A stretch of 61,445 nucleotides of DNA. Source: Victivallis lenta (lineage in GTDB: Bacteria > Verrucomicrobiota > Lentisphaeria > Victivallales > Victivallaceae). A program made the position numbers and the translations under genes. Location: NCBI RefSeq assembly GCF_009695545.1, contig NZ_VUNS01000029.1, positions 1 to 61,445 on the forward strand, written 5' to 3'. Below the pieces are notes generated by a model. That model did not search any database, was not told the DNA's origin, and saw nothing but the letters and a program-made list of their open reading frames with translations. Shown one piece after another: positions 43,362-53,786 of the stretch (position 1 is the first letter of the stretch; each line of letters begins with the position of its first letter).

Positions 43362-45860
43362 CAGCCCGGCCTCCGGCAGCGCGACTCGGAAGCCGATGTA
43401 GATGTAGCCGGGGTAACCGGGATGATTGAACTCCCGCACCGTGTTTTCTGCATCGCTGTTGTAGTAGCCGAACGAGCTGCCGCGGATCGAGCGGTAGGGA
43501 GACGCGCCGGTTTCGACGGGATTCCTCCCGGAGCGCGGTCTTTCATCCAGATAAGTATCGGTACACCATTCGGATACGTTCCCGGCAAGGTCCAGTACGC
43601 CGTCCCGGCTCGCTCCGGCCGGGAAACTTCCGGCCGGAGTCGTTCCTGAGCCGGCGCCGATGCGCGTATACGGGTCGAGCCCGAGCGGATCGGGCGGCAG
43701 GTTCGCATGTTTCCGCGACGGCGGCTCGTCGCCCCACGGGTAGCGGCGGTTCTCTCCGCGCCCGGTGGCGACATATTCCCACTGCGCTTCGCTCGGAAGC
43801 CGGAAACCGTCCGCGTCCGGGATCAGCTGCCAGCTCTGTTCGTCGTAGGCGGGCTTCAGGCCCTTCTCCGCCGAAAGCCGGTTGCAGTAGCGGGCGGCGT
43901 CGGTCCATGATACGTAGATCACCGGATCGCGGTCCCGCCACGAGAAGCTGTCGCGCCGTTCCCGGTGTTCGGGGAAGAACCGTTCGTATTCGGCGTTGGT
44001 CACTTCGCACCGTCCGATTGCGAACGGATCGAGCGCGATCTCCCGCTCTCCGCTCCGGAACGAGCCGCCCGGAATCCGGACCAGCGGCGACGGCGTTTTG
44101 CGGTTCGGGGCGAAGTGCTTGAGCGGGATGAGCTGGATCGACGAAATTTCGACATTGCCGCGGTCGTCAAAACCGTCCGGCGTCTTCTCCATGCCGAGCG
44201 TGACGGAGCTTGTTCCGGCCGGAATCGTGAACAGGAACGCGGTTGCCCGCTCCTCCTTGCCGGTCGGCGGCAGAAAGAGCGGAAAGTAGCACGGATTGAT
44301 GCCGTAATCCGTTCCCGGAGTGTCGAAGCGCAGCGTCAGCCGTGCGTCGTCGCCCGGCTCCGGGTTCCGGAAGCTGATCCGGAAGCAGTAGCTGTTTCCG
44401 GCGATGCCGTCCGGCAGGCTCCAGCTCTCCGGCGAAGTGCGCGCCGGATGGAAGGCGGTCTGCTCCGGCTTCAGCGTCAGGATCGGTTCGCCTGCCGCTG
44501 CGCCGGTGGTCCACTCGCGGAAAATCAGGTGTTGCCCCTGCACGGCGTTGGTCTTCGTCGCTTCCGATACGATGCTCCGCCGGTTCACGAGGTCGAAGAC
44601 GGTCGTGCCGCGCCGGGTCAGGCGGAATTCCGGCACGCCGGGTTCGAACGGGAGCTCGACGTGCGAGATTCCGCCGGGCAGTTCGAACGCCCGTGCCGTT
44701 TTCCCGGTCTTCACCTCCAGCCGGGCAGGGGAGGTCAGAAACGCGCTGACATAGAGATTGTCCCCGACGTCCGTATGGAGCTGGTCGAGCGGGGAACCGT
44801 CGAAACGCTGGTCGCCCCAGGCGCTTTGGGATGGAATCCAGACCCGGGTCAGGCTGCGCGGGCGGTTGCGGCTCGTGACGTAAAGCCGATCCTGTCCGAT
44901 CTCCGGCGCGACGCCGGTTTTGTAGTAGTTCGCAAAATAGCCGGTTACGTCCAGAAACGACTCGTCGCGGTTGAAGTGTTCGCGGTCGAGGCCGGTTTCG
45001 GGCGCGGAGTGATTCCAGCGGAACGGCATCAGGTTCGAATCCTCCTGGTAATCGTTCCATGTGATGATTTCGACGAATTCGGGATCGTCGGCGATGATGC
45101 CGCGCCACATCGCCTCGTAGCCGGCCATCCCCCGGAAATCGCGCCGGTTCGGGCTGTTGTAGGAGGGGCAGACGCCGGCGAGGCAGAGCTTGCCCGCCAG
45201 CAGCGCTTCGCGCCGCGAAACCCGGTTGCCGTCGGTCAGGTCGCCGACCGTGCCGTCGCAGGTGAAGTAGCCGATGCCGTCGAGTTCCGGTTCCATGGCC
45301 AGAAGTTTGCGGACCGTTTCGGGGCTGCGCGCCATCGGATGAAACGCAAGCCCGGCCTGCGGCACGACCAGAATCTCCCTGCCTTCTTTCCGGAGGATCG
45401 CGGCCGGGTCATGATACTGCGCCGGCAGTCCGGCATAGCCGGAAAGAAACGCCTTGCCGCGGAACCGGAACAGATTCGGATGGTCATAATACCGGCGGTA
45501 CATGTCCGTCACGTTCCGCTTCGTGTCGCCGGAAATCGCGCTTCCGGCGAAGTCCGGCGACATGAAGCAGCGGAAATCGGTCCCGAGCTTCCGGGCCTGT
45601 TCGAAGATGCTGTCGGCGTTCGTGACGTAGCGGGTATCGGCGGCGTTGCCTGCCGCGTCGAACTTCTTCCACTCGCCGCAGTTCAGAGCGAAACCGTCGA
45701 TGCCGTATCTCTGCGCGAGCTCGATTTCGCGCCCGTAGAAGTCCGGCGTGGAAGAGAAACAGGTCATGTAGTGGGCGAAGACGTGCCGCTCCTCCGCGGC
45801 CGCCGCGACGGCGGCTCCGGCCAGGAGGCAGAACCCGGCGATTTGTGCGATCCGGTTCAT
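43341..45860 (-). CDS. Secreted GH71-like protein fused to an FGE-type domain
   Basis: Protein of 839 residues with a signal peptide (about 1-22). Residues about 25-340 resemble GH71 alpha-1,3-glucanases (HVFAHYMTCFSSTPDFYGREIELAQRYGIDGFALN, AMWRGIIADDPEFVEIITWNDYQED). A beta-rich middle follows (about 345-585). The C-terminal domain (about 590-832) is of the sulfatase-modifying-factor/formylglycine-generating type (RIPGGSFRSG, DAARYCNRLSAEKGLKPAYD, RLPSEAQWEYVATG, RYPWGDEPP, DLAGNVSEWC), but the catalytic cysteines expected near RSIRGSSFGYY...GFRVA are absent. That domain therefore probably binds ligands and does not oxidise sulfatases. It lies 2 bp after another GH71-like gene. Confidence 0.78.
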   Translation of the reverse strand: MNRIAQIAGFCLLAGAAVAAAAEERHVFAHYMTCFSSTPDFYGREIELAQRYGIDGFALNCGEWKKFDAAGNAADTRYVTNADSIFEQARKLGTDFRCFMSPDFAGSAISGDTKRNVTDMYRRYYDHPNLFRFRGKAFLSGYAGLPAQYHDPAAILRKEGREILVVPQAGLAFHPMARSPETVRKLLAMEPELDGIGYFTCDGTVGDLTDGNRVSRREALLAGKLCLAGVCPSYNSPNRRDFRGMAGYEAMWRGIIADDPEFVEIITWNDYQEDSNLMPFRWNHSAPETGLDREHFNRDESFLDVTGYFANYYKTGVAPEIGQDRLYVTSRNRPRSLTRVWIPSQSAWGDQRFDGSPLDQLHTDVGDNLYVSAFLTSPARLEVKTGKTARAFELPGGISHVELPFEPGVPEFRLTRRGTTVFDLVNRRSIVSEATKTNAVQGQHLIFREWTTGAAAGEPILTLKPEQTAFHPARTSPESWSLPDGIAGNSYCFRISFRNPEPGDDARLTLRFDTPGTDYGINPCYFPLFLPPTGKEERATAFLFTIPAGTSSVTLGMEKTPDGFDDRGNVEISSIQLIPLKHFAPNRKTPSPLVRIPGGSFRSGEREIALDPFAIGRCEVTNAEYERFFPEHRERRDSFSWRDRDPVIYVSWTDAARYCNRLSAEKGLKPAYDEQSWQLIPDADGFRLPSEAQWEYVATGRGENRRYPWGDEPPSRKHANLPPDPLGLDPYTRIGAGSGTTPAGSFPAGASRDGVLDLAGNVSEWCTDTYLDERPRSGRNPVETGASPYRSIRGSSFGYYNSDAENTVREFNHPGYPGYIYIGFRVALPEAGLKKTGTR

Positions 45861-45862
45861 GG

Positions 45863-48088
45863 TTACTCCAGGTTGTCCAGTTTGATGACGAGATTGCGGA
45901 TCACCAGCCGGTCGGAGTCAAAGCCCGGCGAACAGTCGCAGAAGAAAAAGATTTCGTCACCCTTCTGAACCCTGACCTGCCGCAAGTCGAACTTCAGCCC
46001 GGTTTTCGGCGGAATCACCTTGTCGAAAAGGGATTGCGTCCGGGTGCCGATTTTGAGTGTGATGCCGTCCTGTCCGCCGTTGTCCGGCAGGATCTCGCCG
46101 GAGACGGAGACGGTTCCGGCGACCGGGCTTCTCCAGCCGAGGATCTGCGCCGCCTCGCGCCGCGGTTTGAACAGGGTGTCCCCCTCCGGCGTAAACGCGA
46201 TCCAGCCGTGCAGATGTCGGAAGCCCGGCGCCGACGACGGCGACAGGTGGGCGAGCACGCCGCCCGTGTACGGAACGTTCGGCAGATTGGAGTTGGTTCG
46301 TTCATAATGCCCGTCGTTTCTGATTTCCCCCTGCTTGCCGTGCTTGTAGTAGTAGCGCCAGACCGCCCGGCCGTTGAAATCGCGTTCGGGGTTCGCGCAG
46401 GTTTTCGCGTCGAAGATATCCTGCCGCCGCCATTCGTCGCCGGCGCGGTACGGCTTTTCGGCAACGAGCGGATCGGTTTGGTTCCGGTACTCCTCGAGAT
46501 TCGTGAAGCCGTCGCCGTCCGGATCGGCCTCCGGGTCCGCCGCGGTCATCGTCGTGAAATCTCCGAACCGGCCGAAGTAATACATTTCGAACCAGTTCGG
46601 CAGCTCGTCGCCGTCAGCGTCCCCGTATTCGCTGTAATGAAGCGGCGGAACGCCGGGAAAATCCTCCTCCCAATACCGGTCGCAGTCGCTGGAAAAGGCG
46701 TACATCGTATTGTCCGGACGGAACGGGCGGTCGGTGATCACTTCGGGCGCAACGACTTCCACGACCTTTTTTCCGTTCCTCGCCACGGTTGCGGCGACGC
46801 TTCCGGGCGTGACCGGGAACTGGCGGAAGCTCATGCCGGCCGGCGCGTCGTAGGCGATCCCGCGGCCCGGCAGTTCGACCCGGCCGGGCGCGGTCAGCAA
46901 CGTTACCACTTCGATGACGCCCGGCGCGAACTCCCGTGCGTGAAACGGGTAGATCTGTGCGTCTTCGTTGAACCGGCGGAAGGAGAGAATGATCCGGTCC
47001 CGGTCGACGGCGGGCGGTTTCCCCTGTTTCCACCAGTCGATGAAATAGCGGTTGTACGCGAGTACGGCATAGTTCGTGTTGTAGCCCGGCGCGAGAACCG
47101 TGTCTTCGCCGTAATCGTTCCAGGTCACGAACTGAAGCAGCGTCGAGTCGAGGTCGCGGGCGTTCTTCCACATGCGCCGGAGTTTGTTGAAGCCGTCTTC
47201 GACGTAAAGCGACTGGTTGCCGCGGTTGTAGTATTGAAACCACATCGGCTGGCTCCACTCGGCTCCCTTCGCCTTGACGGCGCGGCCGGCCTTGAGGATT
47301 TCGTCGGTCGGGTAGTAGGCGTCGAAGAAATCCCCGACCGCCGGAAAGTGTTCCGCGGCCCAGGCGCCCGCCTCTTCGACGGAAGCGCCTTTCCCGCTCG
47401 GAACGCCCCAGTTGAACGCGCCGATACAGAAGTGAAAGTAGAGCGGCTGCCCGACGAGGCGCTCGACCTCGCGATAGGCGTCGGCGATCTTGCGCCGGTC
47501 CTCCGGCGTGTTGATTGCTTTGGCGATGCCCTGCGAGTGATAGCCGAAAATCAGCGGCTTTCCGTTGCGCCGGGCGAGATTCGGGCTGTCGCCGTGCCGT
47601 TCGAGCAGATACTTGATCGCGTCGGCATACGCATGCGGCCGGGTGTCGCCGCTGTCTTCCGGGTGCTGCGGCAGGCAGGAGGGGTCGAGGCAGATCGTGA
47701 TTTTAAAATCGGAGCCGGATTTTTCGGCGGCCCGGAACAGCGCATCCAGCGTGGCTTTTGCTCCGGCGGACCCGGCCCAGGCATCGAGCGAAAAGCCGTC
47801 GATACCGCCGCGGATCGCGCGTTTAATATCAAGCTCGGCGCTGGCCTCGGGTGAAAGCCGGGTCTTGTGGGGAACAAGGTCCCAGTTGTAGACGGTTCCG
47901 CCGGTGGCCTGCCCGAAGGCCGGGCTGTTATGGTCGAGTTTCAGCTCGCTGCGGTGGTGGGCGGTCGGTCCGGTCCCGGCCGGGTAGCAGCCCATGTAGT
48001 GGGCGAAAATCTGTTTCGGCCGTTCGGCTGCAAAGCCGCCGAATGCGGCGCACAAGGCGAAAAGCAGACAAAATGATTGAAGTCTCAT
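45863..48088 (-). CDS. Secreted GH71-like protein with calcium-binding repeats
   Basis: Protein of 741 residues starting MRLQSFCLLFALCAAFGGFA; AAAGGA lies eight bases before the ATG at 48088. A signal peptide is followed by a GH71-like domain (about 20-400; IFAHYMGCYPAG, IRGGIDGFSLDAW, TLLQFVTWNDYGEDTV). Thrombospondin-type-3/EF-hand-like Asp-rich loops lie at about 489-540 (YGDADGDELPNWFEMYY, DPEADPDGDGFTNLEEYRN), and a C-terminal beta-sandwich is likely to bind carbohydrate. GH71 enzymes act on alpha-1,3-glucans, but the bacterial relatives are little characterised. It sits 32 bp after a pseudopilin gene. Confidence 0.75.
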   Translation of the reverse strand: MRLQSFCLLFALCAAFGGFAAERPKQIFAHYMGCYPAGTGPTAHHRSELKLDHNSPAFGQATGGTVYNWDLVPHKTRLSPEASAELDIKRAIRGGIDGFSLDAWAGSAGAKATLDALFRAAEKSGSDFKITICLDPSCLPQHPEDSGDTRPHAYADAIKYLLERHGDSPNLARRNGKPLIFGYHSQGIAKAINTPEDRRKIADAYREVERLVGQPLYFHFCIGAFNWGVPSGKGASVEEAGAWAAEHFPAVGDFFDAYYPTDEILKAGRAVKAKGAEWSQPMWFQYYNRGNQSLYVEDGFNKLRRMWKNARDLDSTLLQFVTWNDYGEDTVLAPGYNTNYAVLAYNRYFIDWWKQGKPPAVDRDRIILSFRRFNEDAQIYPFHAREFAPGVIEVVTLLTAPGRVELPGRGIAYDAPAGMSFRQFPVTPGSVAATVARNGKKVVEVVAPEVITDRPFRPDNTMYAFSSDCDRYWEEDFPGVPPLHYSEYGDADGDELPNWFEMYYFGRFGDFTTMTAADPEADPDGDGFTNLEEYRNQTDPLVAEKPYRAGDEWRRQDIFDAKTCANPERDFNGRAVWRYYYKHGKQGEIRNDGHYERTNSNLPNVPYTGGVLAHLSPSSAPGFRHLHGWIAFTPEGDTLFKPRREAAQILGWRSPVAGTVSVSGEILPDNGGQDGITLKIGTRTQSLFDKVIPPKTGLKFDLRQVRVQKGDEIFFFCDCSPGFDSDRLVIRNLVIKLDNLE

Positions 48089-48120
48089 GAGTTCGTCCTT
48101 TCTTTTAAATGATACCGCCG

Positions 48121-48783
48121 TCAGAGGCATTTGGCAGGTTCAAGGATCTCGTCGCCGTCACCGTCGATCGCGTCTTTGCGGATCACGGCACAGTGTCCGT
48201 CAAAGAAGCCCATGGTGGCGGAAGTGTTGTCGTGCCATGCGCCGATGTGGCTCTTCGGCGTGTAGGCCCAGCCGCCTTCCGCACCGCCCCATGTGTTGTT
48301 GCCGAGGTTCGCGCCGACGGTGCAGCTCCAGTAGGAAAGGATGGAGGGTTTTCGGAATTGCGTTATTTTATAGGTGACTTTGGCTCCCCATAAAGTGGTG
48401 AGCCGCCGGTTGACCCCGATGGTGTAATCGTTGTTGCTGACCGGGTACGGACAGGAAGGGCAGGTGGTGCCGAACGCCATTTTTCTGTCGGGTTCATTCT
48501 GCCTGGATGAGGTTCCCCGGCCGGTGAACCCCAGAAAGCTGAGGCCGTCTGCCAGCAATGTTTCGCGTCCGTCCGGCAGGTGGATGTTTTCCGAGGGAAT
48601 ACTGTCGCCGTAAGCGCTTATGTATTGAAGCGTCGCCGCCATCAGCTGCTTCTTCTCGCTGAGGCAGTTGGTGGTTTTTGCCTTTTCGCGCGCCCGGTGC
48701 AGGGCGGGGAGCAGCATCGAAGCGAGGATTGCGATGATCGCAATGACCACCAGGAGTTCGATCAAAGTAAATCGCTTGTTCAT
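48121..48783 (-). CDS. Pseudopilin (type II secretion-like)
   Basis: Protein of 220 residues, intact: [33 protein letters not shown]-type N-terminus with the RFTLIE prepilin peptidase site and a conserved Glu at position 5 of the mature protein. The globular part ends with [17 protein letters not shown], the usual C-terminal module. Its ATG overlaps the stop of the GH-like gene upstream (ATGA), so it is co-expressed with carbohydrate-active proteins. These pilin-like proteins may carry or display enzymes at the surface, which is inference. Confidence 0.88.
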   Translation of the reverse strand: MNKRFTLIELLVVIAIIAILASMLLPALHRAREKAKTTNCLSEKKQLMAATLQYISAYGDSIPSENIHLPDGRETLLADGLSFLGFTGRGTSSRQNEPDRKMAFGTTCPSCPYPVSNNDYTIGVNRRLTTLWGAKVTYKITQFRKPSILSYWSCTVGANLGNNTWGGAEGGWAYTPKSHIGAWHDNTSATMGFFDGHCAVIRKDAIDGDGDEILEPAKCL

Positions 48784-50678
48784 TTTTCATCCCTGTTCTG
48801 GTTGATGACTGCAATGACTCGGGAGCCTCGGGTAATGGTCAGAGTGCCTCCTTTCGTATGGAAGGTGAAAGTGATATCGTGCGTGAACCGGATGAAGATT
48901 CCGTCTTCATTTTCCCTGTACTCCTCGACGAAACTGCCGGCCAGGTCGGGCAGTTCGCGCCGGATGCGCGCGCTCGCTTCGACGTCGTCCAGCGCGTCGC
49001 GGAAGTCGCAGCCGAGCCCGCCCGGCGTGTATTCGAATTCGAACCAGTCGTTCCCCAGATTCTCGTAGAGGCCGAAGAGCCCGGTCCGGCTGCTCCAGCA
49101 GCTCCGGTAGATGACCAGTCCGTGGACGGCGACGTTGTAGAACGGGACGATCCGCGAAACCAGCCGGTTGAATCCGTCGTCCAGCCGGGAGCGGAACTGC
49201 TCCCACCCGGAGCGGCCGAGATTGGCGGCTTCATCGCAGTAGGGCAGCGCATAGGAGGCGCAGTTTTCGGAGGACGAAGCGCCGTAGAGTCTGCGCACAT
49301 ATTCGAGGATGCGGCAGAGCGACAGCGCGAATTCGCGTTCGTCGGCCGGATGCTTCGGGTGGCTGCACCGGAAGAGTCCGGTCGTCTGCGCATCGAGATA
49401 GGCGCAGCCGTGGAATCCGAGCGCGTGAATCCGGTCGAGCGTGGCGCCGTAGCGTTCGAGGCAGACGGCCGGACACAGCTTGTACGCTTCCCCGCCTGCC
49501 CAGATTCCGGAGATCTGCCGTTCGCCGTATTCATCAGTCGAAAGCATGTCGCAGTCGAGGTCCGGCGATCGCAGGTATGCGTCGGTCACATTGTCGTGCA
49601 CGACGATCTGGTAGCCCATCGCCGTGGCTTTGGCGATCAGCGCTTTCAACCCTTCTTCGCCTCCGAGACGCGGATCGACGGGAAAGCGAGTCGGATAAGC
49701 GCCGTCGTGGCCGTCGATGTTCCAGCCGACCAGCGTTACGATCGCCTTTTCGAGTCCGCGTCCGCGAAGCGCATCGAGAATTTTTCCGGCTTCCGCGAAG
49801 GTCGCGTGGACCCGGACCGGAGAGGAGCCGTCCGGCACGGTCGGATATTTGGTCGCCAGGAACAGTTTGATCCGCGCCGCTTCCGCCGCGTAGGCCAGCA
49901 CCGGGTTGCCGTCCAGCCGCTCGGACAGCGGGATGACGCCGGTCTCTTCGATAAGACAGCTCCGGTACTGCATGGCCAGCTCCGGCCACGGGACACGGGC
50001 GGCGCGCATCCGGTAATCGATCCGCATCGGGCCGCTCGAAAGCAGCTCGTCCGGCGCGTGCCGGAGCCGGAAGGTTGTGAAACAGCGGCAGAAGCCGTCT
50101 TCGACTTCGGAGTCGCACCAGGCGGAGAAATCCCCCTCGGCGACGATGGCGAGCAGCGAGCCGCGCCGCGTCATGACGCAGAAGGCGTTGAACTGGTTGA
50201 ACTTCTCCCACTCCGACTGATCCATGTAGAAACGGTTGCGGGTCCGGCAGTCCGTCGTGAGTCTGCCGGGTTCGGCCAGCGCGCCGGTGTAGGCGGGGAG
50301 CAGCCATTCGGCCTCCTCGCCGCGCTCCGTCTCGAGCAGCCCCGGCAGCAGGGAAAGTTCCAGCAGCCGGAACGATGCCGAGCGGGTTTCGATGAGCTTG
50401 AACGGATCGATCCTGACGGAAAGCCGGTCATCGGAAACGGTGAAATCGAGCGTGGCCGAGAAGCCGAACTCCCGGTTCCGGGCTTCGAGCACGAGCCGCG
50501 AGGCGGTCGAAGCCAGTTCCCGGAAGGTGAAATTCCGGACCTCATAAGTCCTCTTTTCCGGCCGCGCGTAAACCTTTCCCCGCAGCAGCTGCTCCGGCCG
50601 GCACCGGAACACGCTCCCGGCCGCGCGAAAACGGAACGCCTCCGCATCAAGTTCCAGACACTTCCCCTGATTCCCCAC
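48780..50678 (-). CDS. Glycosidase-like protein (DUF5696-like)
   Basis: Protein of 632 residues from a GTG at 50678 ([15 protein letters not shown]), with AAAGGAG eight bases upstream; the frame to 50720 lacks such a site. No signal peptide, so cytoplasmic as predicted. The N-terminal part (about 1-230) is a beta-sandwich as in GH31/GH97-like enzymes. The middle has TIM-barrel features ([55 protein letters not shown]) with acidic residues at strand ends, and a beta tail follows. It resembles DUF5696-type proteins from memory, without certainty. It heads a leftward operon with a pseudopilin and two GH71-like proteins. Confidence 0.6.
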   Translation of the reverse strand: MGNQGKCLELDAEAFRFRAAGSVFRCRPEQLLRGKVYARPEKRTYEVRNFTFRELASTASRLVLEARNREFGFSATLDFTVSDDRLSVRIDPFKLIETRSASFRLLELSLLPGLLETERGEEAEWLLPAYTGALAEPGRLTTDCRTRNRFYMDQSEWEKFNQFNAFCVMTRRGSLLAIVAEGDFSAWCDSEVEDGFCRCFTTFRLRHAPDELLSSGPMRIDYRMRAARVPWPELAMQYRSCLIEETGVIPLSERLDGNPVLAYAAEAARIKLFLATKYPTVPDGSSPVRVHATFAEAGKILDALRGRGLEKAIVTLVGWNIDGHDGAYPTRFPVDPRLGGEEGLKALIAKATAMGYQIVVHDNVTDAYLRSPDLDCDMLSTDEYGERQISGIWAGGEAYKLCPAVCLERYGATLDRIHALGFHGCAYLDAQTTGLFRCSHPKHPADEREFALSLCRILEYVRRLYGASSSENCASYALPYCDEAANLGRSGWEQFRSRLDDGFNRLVSRIVPFYNVAVHGLVIYRSCWSSRTGLFGLYENLGNDWFEFEYTPGGLGCDFRDALDDVEASARIRRELPDLAGSFVEEYRENEDGIFIRFTHDITFTFHTKGGTLTITRGSRVIAVINQNRDEK

Positions 50679-51186
50679 GTTTTGCTCCTTTCCCGAGCCG
50701 GTCGCAGACAGCGGCGGCAAATGGCATGAATTTTAATTTATACCGTCTTATATGGTATGTATTAATTATGCCGAATAATTGGGCCGTTGTCAAGAGGCGG
50801 ACCGAAAAAAAACGAATTTTTTCCGGTTGGATTCGATATTTTCATCGATCGGCCTATATTATTCCGTCATGCGACATGGTCTGAAACGACAGCCCCAGGG
50901 TAGTGTCAAAAATTTTATGGAAAAACGGGTGTCAAAATGCTGGAAAAAAAATACTCTTTCCGCCCCTGCCGCGTCATGGAGAAGGCAGGAAAGGCTCGCT
51001 GCGATGCCATGTTGTAAATCGGCGAGTCTCCAATAGTTTGCGCTTCGATTCCGATGAGCTGGGCGGTGCCCGTTCTCGTCGAAGCGCTCCCTAGTGACAA
51101 CTCTTCATTCGGTAGGGTGATTTGTGGTGATAATATATTAATGATAAATTGTTTATCGCAAGAGCAGCACGGCTCGCCCGCGCCAG
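50679..51186. other. Promoter region and unexplained AT-rich spacer
   Basis: No convincing gene. Nearest the GH-like gene, ATACC and GGTAT (about 50739-50757) flank a 9-bp spacer and may be a repressor operator in an AT-rich promoter. The part at 50900-51170 contains two GTGTCAAAA copies about 31 bp apart and a short minus-strand frame (50915-51100) of the kind found in dispersed repeats. I cannot identify it further. A decayed insertion sequence is possible. Confidence 0.35.
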
Positions 51187-51735
51187 TTACAATGCGGAAG
51201 CATCCGTTTGAAAATGCGGTTCTGTTCGTTTTTCCACGATGTGATCCTTTATGATTCTGCCGGAGGAATCAAGAATCAGAAGTCCTGTCGTCCGGATCGA
51301 TATTGTCTTTGCAGGGATGTCTTTTGCCGTCTTGCCAAGTTCTTGTTTTATATAGAAATAGGGCTTGTTGTTTTTGTTCTCCGCCAGTGTGCAGAACATT
51401 TTCCAATCTTCCTGATCCGCAAACACGGGGGGAGTTGTCTTGTTGTAATTGTCATTCAGCGTCTTAAGCCTGGCCAGATAATCTTTCAGTGCACTGTTGC
51501 TGCTTAGATCCGGAGAACGCTTTTCGACTCCTGCAATAATGCCGTTTAGATCCTGCAGATCCAGGACATATTTCATATAGGAGACGGATATCGGTTCAAA
51601 AACGATATAATTGTCTCTGTGGAATCCTTCCATTAGCCTGTTGCGGGAACAGCAGCCGCCAGACAAGGCCGCAAGGAGAAACAGGAAAGTGAACAGCGAT
51701 ATTTTGTCGCGCAAATGCAGAAATGTCTGTCTCAT
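51187..51735 (-). CDS. Hypothetical lipoprotein
   Basis: Protein of 182 residues if it starts MRQTFLHLRDKISLF at 51735. A lipoprotein signal peptide ends LSGGCC, with Cys at about residue 28. The frame extends left but without better starts. The mature part contains a helical region (about 60-100) and a C-terminal beta segment (TISIRTTGLLILDSSGRIIKDHIVEK). It has lower GC and different codon use than its neighbours, suggesting recent acquisition. No family recognised and no obvious operon partner. Confidence 0.6.
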   Translation of the reverse strand: MRQTFLHLRDKISLFTFLFLLAALSGGCCSRNRLMEGFHRDNYIVFEPISVSYMKYVLDLQDLNGIIAGVEKRSPDLSSNSALKDYLARLKTLNDNYNKTTPPVFADQEDWKMFCTLAENKNNKPYFYIKQELGKTAKDIPAKTISIRTTGLLILDSSGRIIKDHIVEKRTEPHFQTDASAL

Positions 51736-51780
51736 CTGATTTATTCCAATAAAAGTTTTCCTTCCTGCGCTGCATTTCTC

Positions 51781-51885
51781 GGCCGCAGGGTCGAATATGT
51801 GGAGGTGCCGCGCATGGGGCACGGCGTCAATCTCCCGCTCTCGGTTTCTCTGAAGCGTCTGGAGTTCATCGCCGGGCTGCTCTGA
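51781..51885 (+). pseudogene. C-terminal remnant of an alpha/beta-hydrolase-like gene
   Basis: A short frame reads RRVEYVEVPRMGHGVNLPLSVSLKRLEFIAGLL and ends at TGA 51883-51885. It resembles the C-terminus of alpha/beta hydrolases, where a GHG-like His belongs to the catalytic triad. The rest of the gene is gone, replaced upstream by the lipoprotein gene. Weak but specific-looking. Confidence 0.3.
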
Positions 51886-51894
51886 CGGAAGGCT

Positions 51895-52536
51895 TCAGCG
51901 CGGCATCGGACGATTGTCGGCGAGGATTTCCGGCTTGCGGACCATGCTGTCGGCTTCGGTGATCTCCCGGATGACGCGGCACGGGTTGCCGGCTGCGAAC
52001 GAAAGGGGAGGAATGTCGCGGGTGACCACGCTTCCGGCCCCGATCACGCAGCCGTCGCCGATCGTGACGCCGGGACAGACCACGACATTCGCGCCGAACC
52101 AGCAGTCGTTGCCGATTCGAACCGGTTTCGCATAGCAGAAGTGCTTCGGAACACCGTTGCCGTCGAGCATGAAGCGGCGTTCCTCCGGCAGCATCGGGTG
52201 GACCGGCGTCACGATCGTCAGGTTCGGCCCGAAGTTGTTGTCGTCGCCGATGACGACGGGGGCGTCGTCCTGAATCGTCAAGTTGTAATTGAAGAAGCAG
52301 CGCCTGCCGATCTTCGTGTGGCGGCCGTAATGAAAAAAGACCGGCCCCTGCAGAAAGCTGCCTTCCCCGAATTCGGCGAGCATCTGCCGGATCAGCTCCG
52401 CGCGGATTTCGGTTTCGTCTTCGCCGGTCGCACTGTATTGCGCGCTCAGCTTATGGGAGCGCAGTTTGATCGCCTTCAGCTCCGGGTCGCCGGGGTTGAA
52501 AAGGACGCCGCTGAAAATCTTTTCTTCTTCTCGCAT
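51895..52536 (-). CDS. Sugar O-acetyltransferase (LacA/Maa family)
   Basis: Protein of 213 residues from the ATG at 52536 (MREEEKIFSGVLFNPGDPEL); AGGGTG precedes it, and the GTG at 52545 is less likely. It has the left-handed parallel beta-helix hexapeptide repeats of maltose/galactoside acetyltransferases (IGDDNNFGPNLTIVTPVHP, VRIGNDCWFGANVVVCPGVTIGDGCVIGAGSVVTRDIPP), with the catalytic His in VHP. It transfers acetyl from acetyl-CoA to sugars in the cytoplasm. It stands alone near pseudopilin and GH genes. Confidence 0.9.
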   Translation of the reverse strand: MREEEKIFSGVLFNPGDPELKAIKLRSHKLSAQYSATGEDETEIRAELIRQMLAEFGEGSFLQGPVFFHYGRHTKIGRRCFFNYNLTIQDDAPVVIGDDNNFGPNLTIVTPVHPMLPEERRFMLDGNGVPKHFCYAKPVRIGNDCWFGANVVVCPGVTIGDGCVIGAGSVVTRDIPPLSFAAGNPCRVIREITEADSMVRKPEILADNRPMPR

Positions 52537-52702
52537 GGTTGTCACCCTGTCACGTGGATTGCCGGATCAACGGATTTGCCGGTTCGCAATGCCGTTCAAC
52601 TCCTTTAATATATCACGCCGGGACGGAAGTCCAAACTCCGCGACGGGCTCCGGCGACACTTTTCTCCGCTCTTTTTCGCCGCCGGCGCCGGCCGGAATGG
52701 GG

Positions 52703-53449
<747 letters not shown>

Positions 53450-53468
53450 AGTAGTTCTCCCATGTTCC

Positions 53469-53752
53469 CCGAAAAGTTGCCCCCCTTCGGCCACGGGCCT
53501 CGGGTCTTTTGGGCCGAATGCCCAAAAGCTTCGGGTACTTTTCGGGGGCCCCGCTCTCCGGTGTTCCGTGCGGCTCCGCCGTACTCACACCTTCGAGAAA
53601 GGCATTGTTGATATTTTTCCGAAAAGTTGCCCCCCTTCCTCCTTCGCCGAGGCTGCGGAGGACAAGTCGGGCCTGTCATCCACAGCGCTTGCGCGACGGA
53701 TGATACTTTTCGGTGGCCCCGCTCTCTGAAGAGAAAGGCATTGTTAATATTT
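53469..53752. repeat. Tandem palindromic intergenic repeat (two units)
   Basis: Unit A (53469-53617) and unit B (53619-53752) both start with the same 20 bases, CCGAAAAGTTGCCCCCCTTC, both carry the inverted counterpart ACTTTTCGG (53537-53545; 53705-53713), followed by GGCCCCGCTCTC, and both end GAGAAAGGCATTGTT then GATATTT or AATATTT. Unit A has an inner perfect hairpin CTTTTGGGC/GCCCAAAAG (53506-53528). Interiors differ between units. This is the structure of dispersed REP/MITE-like intergenic elements. Confidence 0.75.
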
Positions 53753-53786
53753 CGATGGCATGAATATACCATCTCCTTGTCAGCCG

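Noticed and set aside
43590-43900. Active sulfatase-maturation enzyme
   Set aside because: The domain is of that fold type, but catalytic cysteines are missing and no sulfatase gene is present in the window.
43965-47854. Two long plus-strand frames opposite the GH71-like genes
   Set aside because: The minus strand has signal peptides, domains and ribosome binding sites; the plus-strand products show no family features.
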